Assembly: GCF_016801985.1 (NCBI RefSeq)
Contig: NZ_JAEVLS010000004.1
Span: 682,001 to 746,000, forward strand
Source: Steroidobacter gossypii
Lineage (GTDB): Bacteria > Pseudomonadota > Gammaproteobacteria > Steroidobacterales > Steroidobacteraceae
Direction of reading: 5' to 3'
DNA: 64,000 bases
The position numbers were made by a program, and so were the translations under genes. Below the pieces are notes generated by a model. It was not told the origin of the DNA, searched no databases, and saw nothing but the letters and a program-made list of their open reading frames with translations. This document shows, piece by piece, positions 19,242 through 28,411 of the stretch (positions within the stretch are counted from its first letter, which is position 1; the number at the start of each line of letters is the position of its first letter).

Positions 19242-20194
19242 GCGACGATTGGCGCCCGACGGCGGCGATTGCCACGCTCGAGGTCCGAGCGTCGATGCTT
19301 CGTGCTGCGCGGGAATATTTCACAGCCACTCGCGCGTTGGAGGTCGACACGCCGACGCTGAGCACGGCCGCCGTGACAGACGTCCATCTGTCGAGCGTCG
19401 CTGCGACGACCAACGGTCGCCGCGCGTTCCTGCACACCTCACCCGAATATGCGATGAAGCGGCTGCTCGCCGCCGGCTGTGGCGACATCTGGCAGATCTG
19501 CAAGGTGTATCGCGATGGCGAGAGCGGGCGTTTTCACAATCCCGAGTTCACCCTGATCGAATGGTACCGACTGGGCGTGGATCATCACGCGCTCATGTCG
19601 GATGTCGAGCGGCTGATCGGTGCGATGCTGCCGCCGTCGCGCTCGTTCGATCGCTCGGAGCGGCTCACTTATCGCGAGGCCGTGCAGTTGCATGCCGGCA
19701 TCGATCCCTTCGACGATCCCATTCCCGTGTTGATCGCGCGACTGGAGAGTCAGGGCATCGAAGTGCCAGGAGACATCCGCGGCGAGCGCGACGCGTGCCT
19801 GGATCTGATCATGGGCATTCTGGTCGGCCCGCAGCTTGGCCACGATCGGCTCACGTTCATCTACGACTATCCAGCCTCGCAGGCGGCGCTGGCGCAGATT
19901 CGCGGCCCGGTCGCTTCGCGCTTCGAGGCGTACATGGATGGTTTGGAGCTGTGCAATGGCTTTCACGAGCTCGGCCATGCGGCCGAACAGCGCACGCGCT
20001 TCGAACGCGATCTGGAAGAACGCGCCAGGCGCGGCCTGCCGCCGATGCCCATCGATCAACGTTTCCTGGCCGCGCTCGAGCACGGACTGCCGGATTGCTC
20101 CGGCGTGGCGCTGGGCTTCGATCGTCTGGTGATGTGTGCAACCGGCGCCGAACATATCGACGCCGTGCTCGCCTTTCCGTTCGATCGCGCCTGA
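19238..20194 (+). CDS. epmA: EF-P beta-lysine ligase (EpmA/PoxA/GenX)
   Basis: Paralogue of the lysyl-tRNA synthetase catalytic core that joins (R)-beta-lysine to the EF-P lysine. The 318-residue product lacks an anticodon-binding domain. Class II motifs are visible: HTSPEYAMKRLL, WQICKVYRDGE, HNPEFTLIEWYR and the C-terminal GVALGFDRLVM. It is coupled to psd by ATGA. Its substrate gene efp and the beta-lysine-making epmB are 4-5 kb away in this window. The stop is 6 bases from the convergent aldo/keto reductase stop. Confidence 0.95.
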   Translation: MSDDWRPTAAIATLEVRASMLRAAREYFTATRALEVDTPTLSTAAVTDVHLSSVAATTNGRRAFLHTSPEYAMKRLLAAGCGDIWQICKVYRDGESGRFHNPEFTLIEWYRLGVDHHALMSDVERLIGAMLPPSRSFDRSERLTYREAVQLHAGIDPFDDPIPVLIARLESQGIEVPGDIRGERDACLDLIMGILVGPQLGHDRLTFIYDYPASQAALAQIRGPVASRFEAYMDGLELCNGFHELGHAAEQRTRFERDLEERARRGLPPMPIDQRFLAALEHGLPDCSGVALGFDRLVMCATGAEHIDAVLAFPFDRA

Positions 20195-20200
20195 TCCTCG

Positions 20201-21187
<987 letters not shown>

Positions 21188-21269
21188 GTCGTCCTCCTCA
21201 TCAGCGGTGGGCATTGTGACTCACCGATGAACTCGGAGGCGATACACGAAGCCGCCCGATCCTTGCCTG

Positions 21270-21292
21270 AAAATGCGCTACTGAGTAGCGCA
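21270..21292 (-). terminator. Intrinsic terminator of the TPR kinase gene
   Basis: TGCGCTAC, loop TGA, GTAGCGCA (21274-21292) forms a perfect 8-bp stem. On the minus strand it is followed directly by TTTT. It lies 11 bases past the kinase stop, the expected position for rho-independent termination. It separates the kinase from the aldo/keto reductase. Confidence 0.75.
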
Positions 21293-21303
21293 AGGCGAGC
21301 GTG

Positions 21304-23883
21304 TTATCTGAGGGCGCTCAGCTGCGCTTGTACAGCGAGCATTGCGGGATGCGTCGCTGGCATGATTTTCTGACGCAACGTCCTCGCTTCATCGAGCAGC
21401 GTCCGCGCACTCACGACATCGCCTGAGCTCAGTCGCAACTCGGCAAGTGTGCAGAGGGCCTCCGCGAGGCGCGCGGTCTCATCCTGTTGCCGCAGACTGG
21501 CGATCGCGTCCTGGAGATCGCGGCTCGCGGCCGCTGTCTCTCCCGTGGCCAGATTCAGACGCCCACGCTCCAGCTTCACCAGCACATGACGACGGTCGTT
21601 CGGATCGAAGCGCTCGCGTGCAATCGACTCAGCTTCAGTCAGGGCGATCCGAGCGTCCGCGAACTCACCTCGTGCACGCAGGGCGGCGGATCGTTCCAGC
21701 AGCGAGCTCACCAATTGCGGACTGCCCGGACCCAAGGCGTTGCGTTTGAGCGCAATCGCTCGGTCCGCGTGCTCGAGGGCATGCGTGAAATCACCTTCCT
21801 CGCGATACACGCCGGCCAGGTTGTGATGCGAGATTGCAAGATCCAGCTGATCCGGCTCGCGGCCCGACTCGTAGATGCGCAGGGCTTCCAGCAGCGCCTG
21901 CTCCGAGCCTTTGTAGTCGCCCTTCGCTCGCAACAGCGTCGCCAGATTGTTCTGCGCGCGGGCCACGAGGAAATGATTCTTGCCGAGGATCTCGATCTGT
22001 CGCGCGACGAAGCGACGGAACAACTCCTCCGCCTCGTCCAGTTTGAATTGCCGGCGCAGAATGTTCGCCAGAGTGTTCAGGCCGTTGGCATATAGATCGT
22101 GGCCTTCGTGGATGGCGCCTTCCAGCAGCGGCAACGCTTCGCGCGCATAGCGCTCGGCCTCCTCGTAGTTGCCGGATTCGCCGTAGGTGAACGCCAGCCC
22201 TTGCAGCACATTGCCCAACGTCGCCCGTTCCGACTCGGGCAATGAACGAGCGCCCGCCTCGGCTCGCATGTGATACCTGATCGCGTCCTCGAAGCGCTGT
22301 TGCGCTCGCAGGTTGCTGGCAATGGAATGCAGCAATCGCGCCCACTCGGCGTCGTACTCCAGGCCCAGTCGCATGCGGATCAGCTCGGCTTCGCCGAATG
22401 CATGCTCCGCCAGCGTGAACTTGGACATGGAGTGATGGATATGACCCAGCGCTTCCAAGGCACGCGCCAGCTCCACGTCGGTTTCGCCGAACTCGGTGCG
22501 CGCGAGGCTCACCTGCCGCTCCATCAGACCCAGCGCTTCGGGCATCAGGCCCAGACCGCTGTACGACTGGCCCATCTTGCGCAGCAGTGTCAGGCGCAGT
22601 CGCGGCTCGTTCACCAGATCCCGATCGATACGCGAGGCCGCAGCATCGAGCGCATCGCGCGCCGAGACTTCGGCGCCTCGCGTTTCGTTGGGATTCGCCC
22701 GGCGAAACACGTCGATCATGAATTCAGCCACCGTGTCGGCAGCCTTGCGCTGACGTTGCGCCATGTCACGCTCTTGCGAAAGACGGACGGTGTAGAACGC
22801 GATCACGGTGGTGATCATCAGCACGGACGCCGCCGCTCCCGCCACCGCCCACGCGTTGCGACGAACGAACTTCCGTGTGCGATAGGTCCAGGTATCCGGA
22901 CGCGCCTGCACTGGACGGCCATCCAGATAGTTCTGAATATCAGCCGCGAGCGCCGCCACCGTTTCATAGCGCCGATTCGGCTCGCGATGCATGGCCTTGA
23001 GCACGATATTGTCGAGATCGCCCCGCAGCTCCGCCGCGAGCCCCCACCGCTGCGTCTCAACTGGAATTCTCGTGCTCGGCGGCGCAGGCGTAGTCAAACC
23101 GACGATGCGACTGATCTCGCTCAGCGACAGATTCGCAAACTCGAACGGCCGCTTGCCGCTCAGCAGCTCGTAGAGCAACACGCCGAGCGCGTACACATCC
23201 GAGGTGGTGCCCACCGGTTGACCGAGCAGCTGTTCAGGGCTGGCGTGATCGGGCGTCAACACGCGATCGATTTGCTGGGTCAACGAGCTGGTCACGCCGC
23301 CGTCGGGGCTCAACAGCTTGGCCACCCCAAAATCGAGCAGCTTCACCACGCCGTCCTCAGTCACCAGGATGTTCGAGGGTTTGAGGTCGCGATGAATCAC
23401 CAGATTCTGGTGCGCGTACTGAACGCTCGCGCACACTTGCTGCATCAACCGAAGCTTGGCTTCGGTGCCGAGCCGTCGCAGCTTGCAGTAATGATCGATG
23501 CGCGTGCCGGCGATGTGCTCCATCACCAGATACGGCGTGCCGTCCTGCAATTGCCCGCCGTCGAGCAGACGCGCGATATTCTCGTGCGAGAGGCGCGCGA
23601 GGATCTGTCGTTCGGCGCGGAAGCGGCCGGCGAGATCGGTGACGGCGGGACACCACTCGACGATCTTCAACGCCACCGATTGCTGATACTCCTCATCGGC
23701 GCGCTCGGCGTAATACACCGAGCCCATGCCGCCGCGGCCGAGCAATCGGACGATGCGATAACGTCCAACGATCTCTCCCGGCGGCAGCTCGCGCCGGACC
23801 GTGGTGACGGGGTGATGGACGGTTGGGTCGAGCTCCGCGTCGGTGGCGGGCTCGGGGCGTGCTCCCGGCTCCATAGGATTCAT
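21304..23883 (-). CDS. Membrane Ser/Thr protein kinase with TPR repeats
   Basis: Hanks-type kinase of about 859 residues. The N-terminal kinase domain has GRGGMGSVYYAER, VALKIVEW with the ATP lysine, HRDLKPSNI near residue 164, LLDFGVAK near 183 and DHASPEQLLG. One membrane segment lies near 341-365 (WAVAGAAASVLMITTVIAF). The remaining part of about 480 residues is a run of TPR-type helices (ALGHIHHSMS, YANGLNTLANIL, ARAQNNLATLL, ISHHNLAGVYRE) probably outside the cytoplasm. The start is uncertain: ATG 23883, ATG 23874 or GTG 23916. A terminator follows. Ligand and substrates are unknown. It is divergent from the methionine sulfoxide reductase gene. Confidence 0.9.
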   Translation of the reverse strand: MNPMEPGARPEPATDAELDPTVHHPVTTVRRELPPGEIVGRYRIVRLLGRGGMGSVYYAERADEEYQQSVALKIVEWCPAVTDLAGRFRAERQILARLSHENIARLLDGGQLQDGTPYLVMEHIAGTRIDHYCKLRRLGTEAKLRLMQQVCASVQYAHQNLVIHRDLKPSNILVTEDGVVKLLDFGVAKLLSPDGGVTSSLTQQIDRVLTPDHASPEQLLGQPVGTTSDVYALGVLLYELLSGKRPFEFANLSLSEISRIVGLTTPAPPSTRIPVETQRWGLAAELRGDLDNIVLKAMHREPNRRYETVAALAADIQNYLDGRPVQARPDTWTYRTRKFVRRNAWAVAGAAASVLMITTVIAFYTVRLSQERDMAQRQRKAADTVAEFMIDVFRRANPNETRGAEVSARDALDAAASRIDRDLVNEPRLRLTLLRKMGQSYSGLGLMPEALGLMERQVSLARTEFGETDVELARALEALGHIHHSMSKFTLAEHAFGEAELIRMRLGLEYDAEWARLLHSIASNLRAQQRFEDAIRYHMRAEAGARSLPESERATLGNVLQGLAFTYGESGNYEEAERYAREALPLLEGAIHEGHDLYANGLNTLANILRRQFKLDEAEELFRRFVARQIEILGKNHFLVARAQNNLATLLRAKGDYKGSEQALLEALRIYESGREPDQLDLAISHHNLAGVYREEGDFTHALEHADRAIALKRNALGPGSPQLVSSLLERSAALRARGEFADARIALTEAESIARERFDPNDRRHVLVKLERGRLNLATGETAAASRDLQDAIASLRQQDETARLAEALCTLAELRLSSGDVVSARTLLDEARTLRQKIMPATHPAMLAVQAQLSALR

Positions 23884-23955
23884 CCCACTGATCGAATTTT
23901 GTTTGTCAGCGTACACGCGCGGCGGGCGGCGCTGGAAGCAGTAGCATCACAACAA

Positions 23956-23979
23956 TGTAACGCTTTGCGCAGCGTTACA
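23956..23979. promoter_or_regulatory. 9-bp inverted repeat, possible operator of the divergent kinase/msr genes
   Basis: TGTAACGCT (23956-23964) and AGCGTTACA (23971-23979) are perfect inverted copies around the 6-base spacer TTGCGC. The repeat sits between the divergent kinase start (23883) and reductase start (24016). A TACAAT -10-like hexamer overlaps its right edge. This is the layout of a dimeric repressor site, or a hairpin in the reductase leader. No regulator gene is adjacent. Confidence 0.45.
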
Positions 23980-24015
23980 ATGGCGCTCCAAAGTCTTGCG
24001 TTCGGAAGCCGCAAC

Positions 24016-24498
24016 ATGCACGAGAGTCACATCGACGCCACCCAACCCAAGCCCGTGCTTTATGCGCAACTGGTTCAGGAGCTGCAGGGCCTGATTGCGG
24101 GCGAGCCCGACTTCATCGCCAATCTCGCCAACAGCGCGGCGCTGATATATCACTCGCTGTCGGATTTGAACTGGGCGGGATTTTATTTGCTCAAGGACGG
24201 GGAGCTGGTGGTCGGACCCTTTCAGGGAAAACCCGCGTGTGTCCGAATAGCAATCGGCAAAGGCGTGTGCGGCGCCGCTGCCGCCCAGCGCACCACTCAG
24301 CTCGTGCGCAACGTTCACGAATTCGCCGGTCACATCGCATGCGACTCGGCGTCCAACTCGGAAATCGTGGTGCCGATGATTCGCAACGGCGAGCTGCTCG
24401 GCGTGCTCGACCTCGATAGCCCGAAGCTCGCGAGATTCGATGAGCAGGATCGGGAGGGTTTGGAGAAGTTCGTGGCGGCGCTGCTCGCCGCCACGTAA
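24016..24498 (+). CDS. msrC: Free methionine-(R)-sulfoxide reductase (GAF domain)
   Basis: Reduces free methionine-R-sulfoxide, an oxidative repair function. The 160-residue product is a single GAF domain with the family hallmarks NWAGFYLLKDG, GPFQGKPACVRI, GKGVCGAAAA and HIACDSASNSEIV. The three cysteines expected for the catalytic relay are all present. I chose ATG 24016 by comparison with E. coli YebR/MsrC; an ATG at 23980 would add 12 residues and run into the inverted repeat. It stands alone on the plus strand and is convergent with efp. Confidence 0.92.
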   Translation: MHESHIDATQPKPVLYAQLVQELQGLIAGEPDFIANLANSAALIYHSLSDLNWAGFYLLKDGELVVGPFQGKPACVRIAIGKGVCGAAAAQRTTQLVRNVHEFAGHIACDSASNSEIVVPMIRNGELLGVLDLDSPKLARFDEQDREGLEKFVAALLAAT

Positions 24499-24514
24499 TC
24501 GCTGACCGGACTGC

Positions 24515-25093
24515 TCAGCCCGTCGGGGCCTTGGCGCGAGCGATGTATTCGCCGGTGCGGGTGTCGACGCGAATGTACTCGCCTTCGTTGATGAACAACG
24601 GGACGCGCACCGATGCGCCGGTCTCGAGCTTGGCGGGCTTCGCGCCGCCGGTGGCGGTGTCACCTCGCAGGCCCGGATCGGTCTCGATGACCTTGAGCTC
24701 GACGTGCGCCGGCGGGGTCACGTTCAGCGGCTCGCCATTCCACAGCATGACCGTGCAAGTCATGCCGTCCTTCAACCAGATCGCGCCGTCGCCCAGCGCT
24801 TCCTTGCCGGCGGTGTACTGCTCGAAGGACTCCGGGTTCATGAAGGTCCAGAATTCGCCGTCGGTGTACAGATACTGCATTTCGGTCTCGACCACGTCGG
24901 CCGCCTCGGCCGTGTCGCCCGACTTGAAGGTGCGCTCGGTGACCTTGCCGTTCTTCAGATTGCGCACTTTGACGCGGTTGAACGCCTGGCCTTTGCCGGG
25001 CTTGACCATCTCGTTTTCGACGATGGAATAAGGGACGCCTTCAAGCAGGATCTTCACGCCCGACTTGAATTCATTGGTGGAATAACTGGCCAT
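24515..25093 (-). CDS. efp: Translation elongation factor P
   Basis: Relieves ribosome stalling at polyproline motifs. The 192-residue product starts [15 protein letters not shown], with the modified lysine Lys34 in the loop KPGKGQ, the form used by the EpmA/EpmB beta-lysylation route rather than the arginine rhamnosylation route. The frame is open far upstream, but the ATG at 25093 gives the family N-terminus. It is divergent from epmB with 75 bases between, so both can be driven from one control region. A GC-rich 6-bp hairpin (25132-25149) lies in that gap. Confidence 0.96.
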   Translation of the reverse strand: MASYSTNEFKSGVKILLEGVPYSIVENEMVKPGKGQAFNRVKVRNLKNGKVTERTFKSGDTAEAADVVETEMQYLYTDGEFWTFMNPESFEQYTAGKEALGDGAIWLKDGMTCTVMLWNGEPLNVTPPAHVELKVIETDPGLRGDTATGGAKPAKLETGASVRVPLFINEGEYIRVDTRTGEYIARAKAPTG

Positions 25094-25168
25094 TTGGGCA
25101 CCGCGGCTGAAAGTCTGCGAAAATGGACCGGCCCCGCGCTCCAGCGGGGTCCCCGGCAAAGGGCGCAG

Positions 25169-26245
25169 ATGATAGCCGCAACCCTCCACGCAGACCAGTT
25201 GATCCCGCAGTTCGACGCCACTTCCCTCGATTCTCCGGCCCAAACCGTGCCGCACGAGCCCGGTTGGCAGCAATTGCTGGCCGATGCGGTGACCGATCCT
25301 CGGGAGCTGTGCACCCTGCTCGAGCTCGATCCTGACCTGGTGCTGCCCGCCATCGCGGCCGCCAAGGACTTCGCGTTGCGCGTGCCTCGCAGCTACGTCG
25401 CCCGCATGCGCAAGCGCGATCCGAACGATCCTTTGCTGCTGCAAGTGTTGCCGATCGCGGCGGAATTGCAGGTCACCGAAGGATTCGTGAGCGATCCGGT
25501 CGGCGACATGAACCGCCGGGCGGCCCAGGGCCTGCTGCACAAGTACCAGGGTCGGGCGCTGCTCGTGGCCACCGGCGCCTGCGCCGTACACTGCCGATAC
25601 TGCTTTCGCCGGCATTTTCCCTATGCCGAGGAATCGGCCCTTCAACAGGGCTGGCAGCCAGCGCTCGAACACCTGCGCGCCGATCCGACCATCAGCGAAG
25701 TGATCCTGAGCGGCGGCGATCCCTGGAGCCTGAGCGATCGGCGGCTGAAACAGCTCACCGACGGGCTTCAGAGCATCCCTCACATCCGTCGCCTGCGGAT
25801 CCACACCCGCTATCCCATCGTGCTGCCCGAGCGCGTCGACCTGGGCCTGCTCGAGTGGCTGCACGGAGTGCCCCTGCAAAAAGTGGTGGTGATCCATGCC
25901 AACCATGCGCGGGAGATCGATGAAGCGGTGCGCCAGGCCTGCCGGCGCCTGACGGGGGCCGGCGTCACTTTGCTGAATCAGGGCGTGCTGCTTGCGGGAA
26001 TCAACGACAGCGTGGCGGCGCTGGTCGAATTAAGTGAAGCGTTATTCGAGACGCACGTCCTTCCTTATTACCTCCATGTATTGGACAAGGTGCAGGGCGC
26101 GGCGCACTTCGACCTGCCCGAAGCCCGGGCGCTCGAGCTGCATCGGGAGCTGACCGCGCGTCTGCCCGGGTACCTGGTGCCGAAGCTGGTCCGGGAAGTG
26201 GCGGGCGCCCCGTCCAAGACCGCCGTGGTGGGCGCCGTCGACTGA
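25169..26245 (+). CDS. epmB: EF-P (R)-beta-lysine-forming lysine 2,3-aminomutase
   Basis: Radical-SAM, PLP-dependent enzyme that turns lysine into beta-lysine for EF-P. The 358-residue product has the CxxxCxxC cluster motif at Cys138, Cys142 and Cys145 ([16 protein letters not shown]), followed by [13 protein letters not shown], the [12 protein letters not shown] block and the PLP region near [16 protein letters not shown] 25169 gives the usual EpmB length. It is divergent from its target gene efp; epmA is 5 kb upstream. Confidence 0.95.
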   Translation: MIAATLHADQLIPQFDATSLDSPAQTVPHEPGWQQLLADAVTDPRELCTLLELDPDLVLPAIAAAKDFALRVPRSYVARMRKRDPNDPLLLQVLPIAAELQVTEGFVSDPVGDMNRRAAQGLLHKYQGRALLVATGACAVHCRYCFRRHFPYAEESALQQGWQPALEHLRADPTISEVILSGGDPWSLSDRRLKQLTDGLQSIPHIRRLRIHTRYPIVLPERVDLGLLEWLHGVPLQKVVVIHANHAREIDEAVRQACRRLTGAGVTLLNQGVLLAGINDSVAALVELSEALFETHVLPYYLHVLDKVQGAAHFDLPEARALELHRELTARLPGYLVPKLVREVAGAPSKTAVVGAVD

Positions 26246-26295
26246 CCCGCGCCGTATTCAAATGAGTTGTTCATCGAGCTTGTTGGAGCAGAACG

Positions 26296-28353
26296 TTGGC
26301 CGAATCTAGCGCCGTGCCGATGATTGTCCTGACCCGTCACCAGGACAACGTCGAGGCGATCAACAGCACCCTGCGCAACGCGGGCGTCGCCGTGCGTTGC
26401 AACTGGATCAAGGAACTCACCGATCTCGGCGAGGCCCTGCAACAGATCAACGCGCACATGCTGGTGGCGTTCGTCGGACCGGATCCGGCCGACATGATCA
26501 AAGTGATGACGGTCGTGAAGCAGTACGGCGCGGATGTGCCGGTGCTGTTCGCGCGCGATCAGGTCGATGAAGAGATCATGGCCAATGCCATGGCTCAAGG
26601 CGCGCGCGACGTGATCTCGTTGATGAACCCGAATCGTCTGCGCGCCGTCGTGGCTCGCGAGCTGGAGGCAAGTCGCCAGGCGCGAGCGCTCAACAGCACC
26701 ATCAGCTCGGCGCATGAATATCGCGAACAGCTGAAATCTTTCATGGCCGGCTCCGCCGACGCCATCGCTCACGTGCAGGAAGGCATCATCGTCGACGCCA
26801 ATCCGGCCTGGCTGGATCTGTATGGTTACTCCGATGCCGAGGCGCTGACCGGCACGCCGTTGATGGACGCGTTCGATCCCGAAGCGCATGCCGCGCTGAA
26901 GGGCGCGTTGGTGGCGTGTCTGCAGGGCAAGTGGTCGAATCACACGCTCAAGGCGAATGCGCTGCTGAACGACGGTTCGAGCGTGCTCCTGGAGATGGAG
27001 TTGTCGCGCGTCGAGTTTGACGGCGAACCGGCCGTGCGACTGTGTTTTGCGGCCCGCAAACGCAGCGAGCCCGGCAGCGATCTCAACGAGCAGCTCACCG
27101 AGGCGCTGGAACGCGACGCGAGCACGGGCGCTCTGCAGCGGCGCTTCTTCATCGAACATCTGAAACGAGCGCTGGCCCAGCCCATCAAGGCGGGCGTGCG
27201 TGAACTGGTGGCCGTTCAGCCCGACAAGCTCGAAGCGATCGCCGAGGACATCGGGCCGCTGGCCTTCGAAGATTTCATCGCGCAGTTTGCAGGCTTGATC
27301 GGCGAGACGCGCCAGCCCACCGACCTGTTCGGCCGCTTCGGCGACGGCACCCTGGTGCTGCTGATGGAACGCGGCACGGCTCGAGACATCGAGGTGTGGG
27401 CAACGAACCTGATCCGCAAGGTAGGCACGCAAGTGTTCCGGCTTGGGGAGAAACAAATCTCCTGTGCGTGCAGCGTCGGCGTCGGCCTGGTCGATCCGCG
27501 CTCGCCCGATCCAGGCAGCGCGCTCCTCGATGCGCTGTCGGCACGACGCGCGGCGGAAAACTCCGGCGGCGGGCGGGTGAACATCGTCGATCACCGCGAC
27601 GAAGATACGAAACGGGAAGCGGCCGACGAGGTATGGGTGAAGCGCATCCGGGCGGCGCTGATGGAAAACCGGTTCCGCTTGATGCAACAGCCCGTGGCCA
27701 GTTTGCTGGGCGAAGACAAAGGCATGTTCGACGTGCTGGTGCGCATGGTCGACGAACAAGGCCAGGAGCTGTTGCCCGCGGAATTCATGTCGGCGGCGGA
27801 GCGCAACGATCTGATGAAAAACATCGATCGCTGGGTGATCGGAGCGTCCATGACCTTCATCGCCAGCCGACCGGTGAAACAATTGTTCGTGCGCTTGTCG
27901 AAAGATTCGGTGCGCGATAAATCACTGCTGACCTGGCTGGCCAATCAGCTCAAAGCCTCGCGCATCGAACCGAGCCGGCTCGCCTTCCAGATCAGCGAAC
28001 AGATCGCCTCGGAATATCTCGCCGACACCACCGAGTTGGCGAACGGCTTGCGCAAGGCCGGCTTCCGCTTCGCGCTGGAGCACTTCGGCACGGGTCGCGA
28101 CCCTCAACGTCTGATCGCACACCTGCCGATCGACTACGTCAAAGTAGACGGCACTCTGATGCAGGGTCTGGCGGTCGACCAGGCGCTGCAGGCTCGCGTT
28201 CGTGAGCTCGTCGATCAGGCCAAGGAACGAAACATTGCGACCATCGCCGAGCGCGTTGAAGACGCGAACACCATGGCGGTGCTGTGGCAGCTCGGCATCG
28301 AGTTCATTCAAGGTTACTTCGTGAATGAGCCCGAGCAGGTGGTGATGGGCTAA
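26296..28353 (+). CDS. fimX: FimX-like protein: receiver-like, PAS, degenerate GGDEF and EAL domains
   Basis: Likely c-di-GMP effector of type IV pilus assembly. The 685-residue product has a degenerate receiver (about 1-130), a PAS domain (about 145-260), a degenerate GGDEF domain (FGRFGDGT near 345 instead of GGDEF) and a degenerate EAL domain: FDVLVRM near 478 in place of EALLR, and EHFGTG near 596 in place of DDFGTG. Catalysis is therefore unlikely; binding without turnover is known for FimX. The start is TTG at 26296, with GGAG eight bases ahead. It is convergent with parC. FimV, another pilus factor, is at 11-14 kb. Confidence 0.85.
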   Translation: MAESSAVPMIVLTRHQDNVEAINSTLRNAGVAVRCNWIKELTDLGEALQQINAHMLVAFVGPDPADMIKVMTVVKQYGADVPVLFARDQVDEEIMANAMAQGARDVISLMNPNRLRAVVARELEASRQARALNSTISSAHEYREQLKSFMAGSADAIAHVQEGIIVDANPAWLDLYGYSDAEALTGTPLMDAFDPEAHAALKGALVACLQGKWSNHTLKANALLNDGSSVLLEMELSRVEFDGEPAVRLCFAARKRSEPGSDLNEQLTEALERDASTGALQRRFFIEHLKRALAQPIKAGVRELVAVQPDKLEAIAEDIGPLAFEDFIAQFAGLIGETRQPTDLFGRFGDGTLVLLMERGTARDIEVWATNLIRKVGTQVFRLGEKQISCACSVGVGLVDPRSPDPGSALLDALSARRAAENSGGGRVNIVDHRDEDTKREAADEVWVKRIRAALMENRFRLMQQPVASLLGEDKGMFDVLVRMVDEQGQELLPAEFMSAAERNDLMKNIDRWVIGASMTFIASRPVKQLFVRLSKDSVRDKSLLTWLANQLKASRIEPSRLAFQISEQIASEYLADTTELANGLRKAGFRFALEHFGTGRDPQRLIAHLPIDYVKVDGTLMQGLAVDQALQARVRELVDQAKERNIATIAERVEDANTMAVLWQLGIEFIQGYFVNEPEQVVMG

Positions 28354-28360
28354 CGGCTTT

Positions 28361-28395
28361 TCAAAAGCGCCTCGGTGGCTGTGCGAGCCACCGAG
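28361..28395 (-). terminator. Terminator between convergent fimX-like gene and parC
   Basis: CTCGGTGGCT (28371-28380) and AGCCACCGAG (28386-28395) form a perfect 10-bp stem with a 5-base loop. It lies 16 bases past the parC stop and 17 past the fimX-like stop. On the minus strand a short GCGCTTTTG follows, favouring termination of parC. On the plus strand no T-run follows, though the hairpin may still act. Confidence 0.6.
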
Positions 28396-28411
28396 ACTCC
28401 AAGTCTTCGCG

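Noticed and set aside
22270-24015. A long plus-strand frame leading into msrC, opposite the TPR kinase
   Set aside because: Antisense to a well-supported kinase gene; only the last 160 codons (msrC) match a family.
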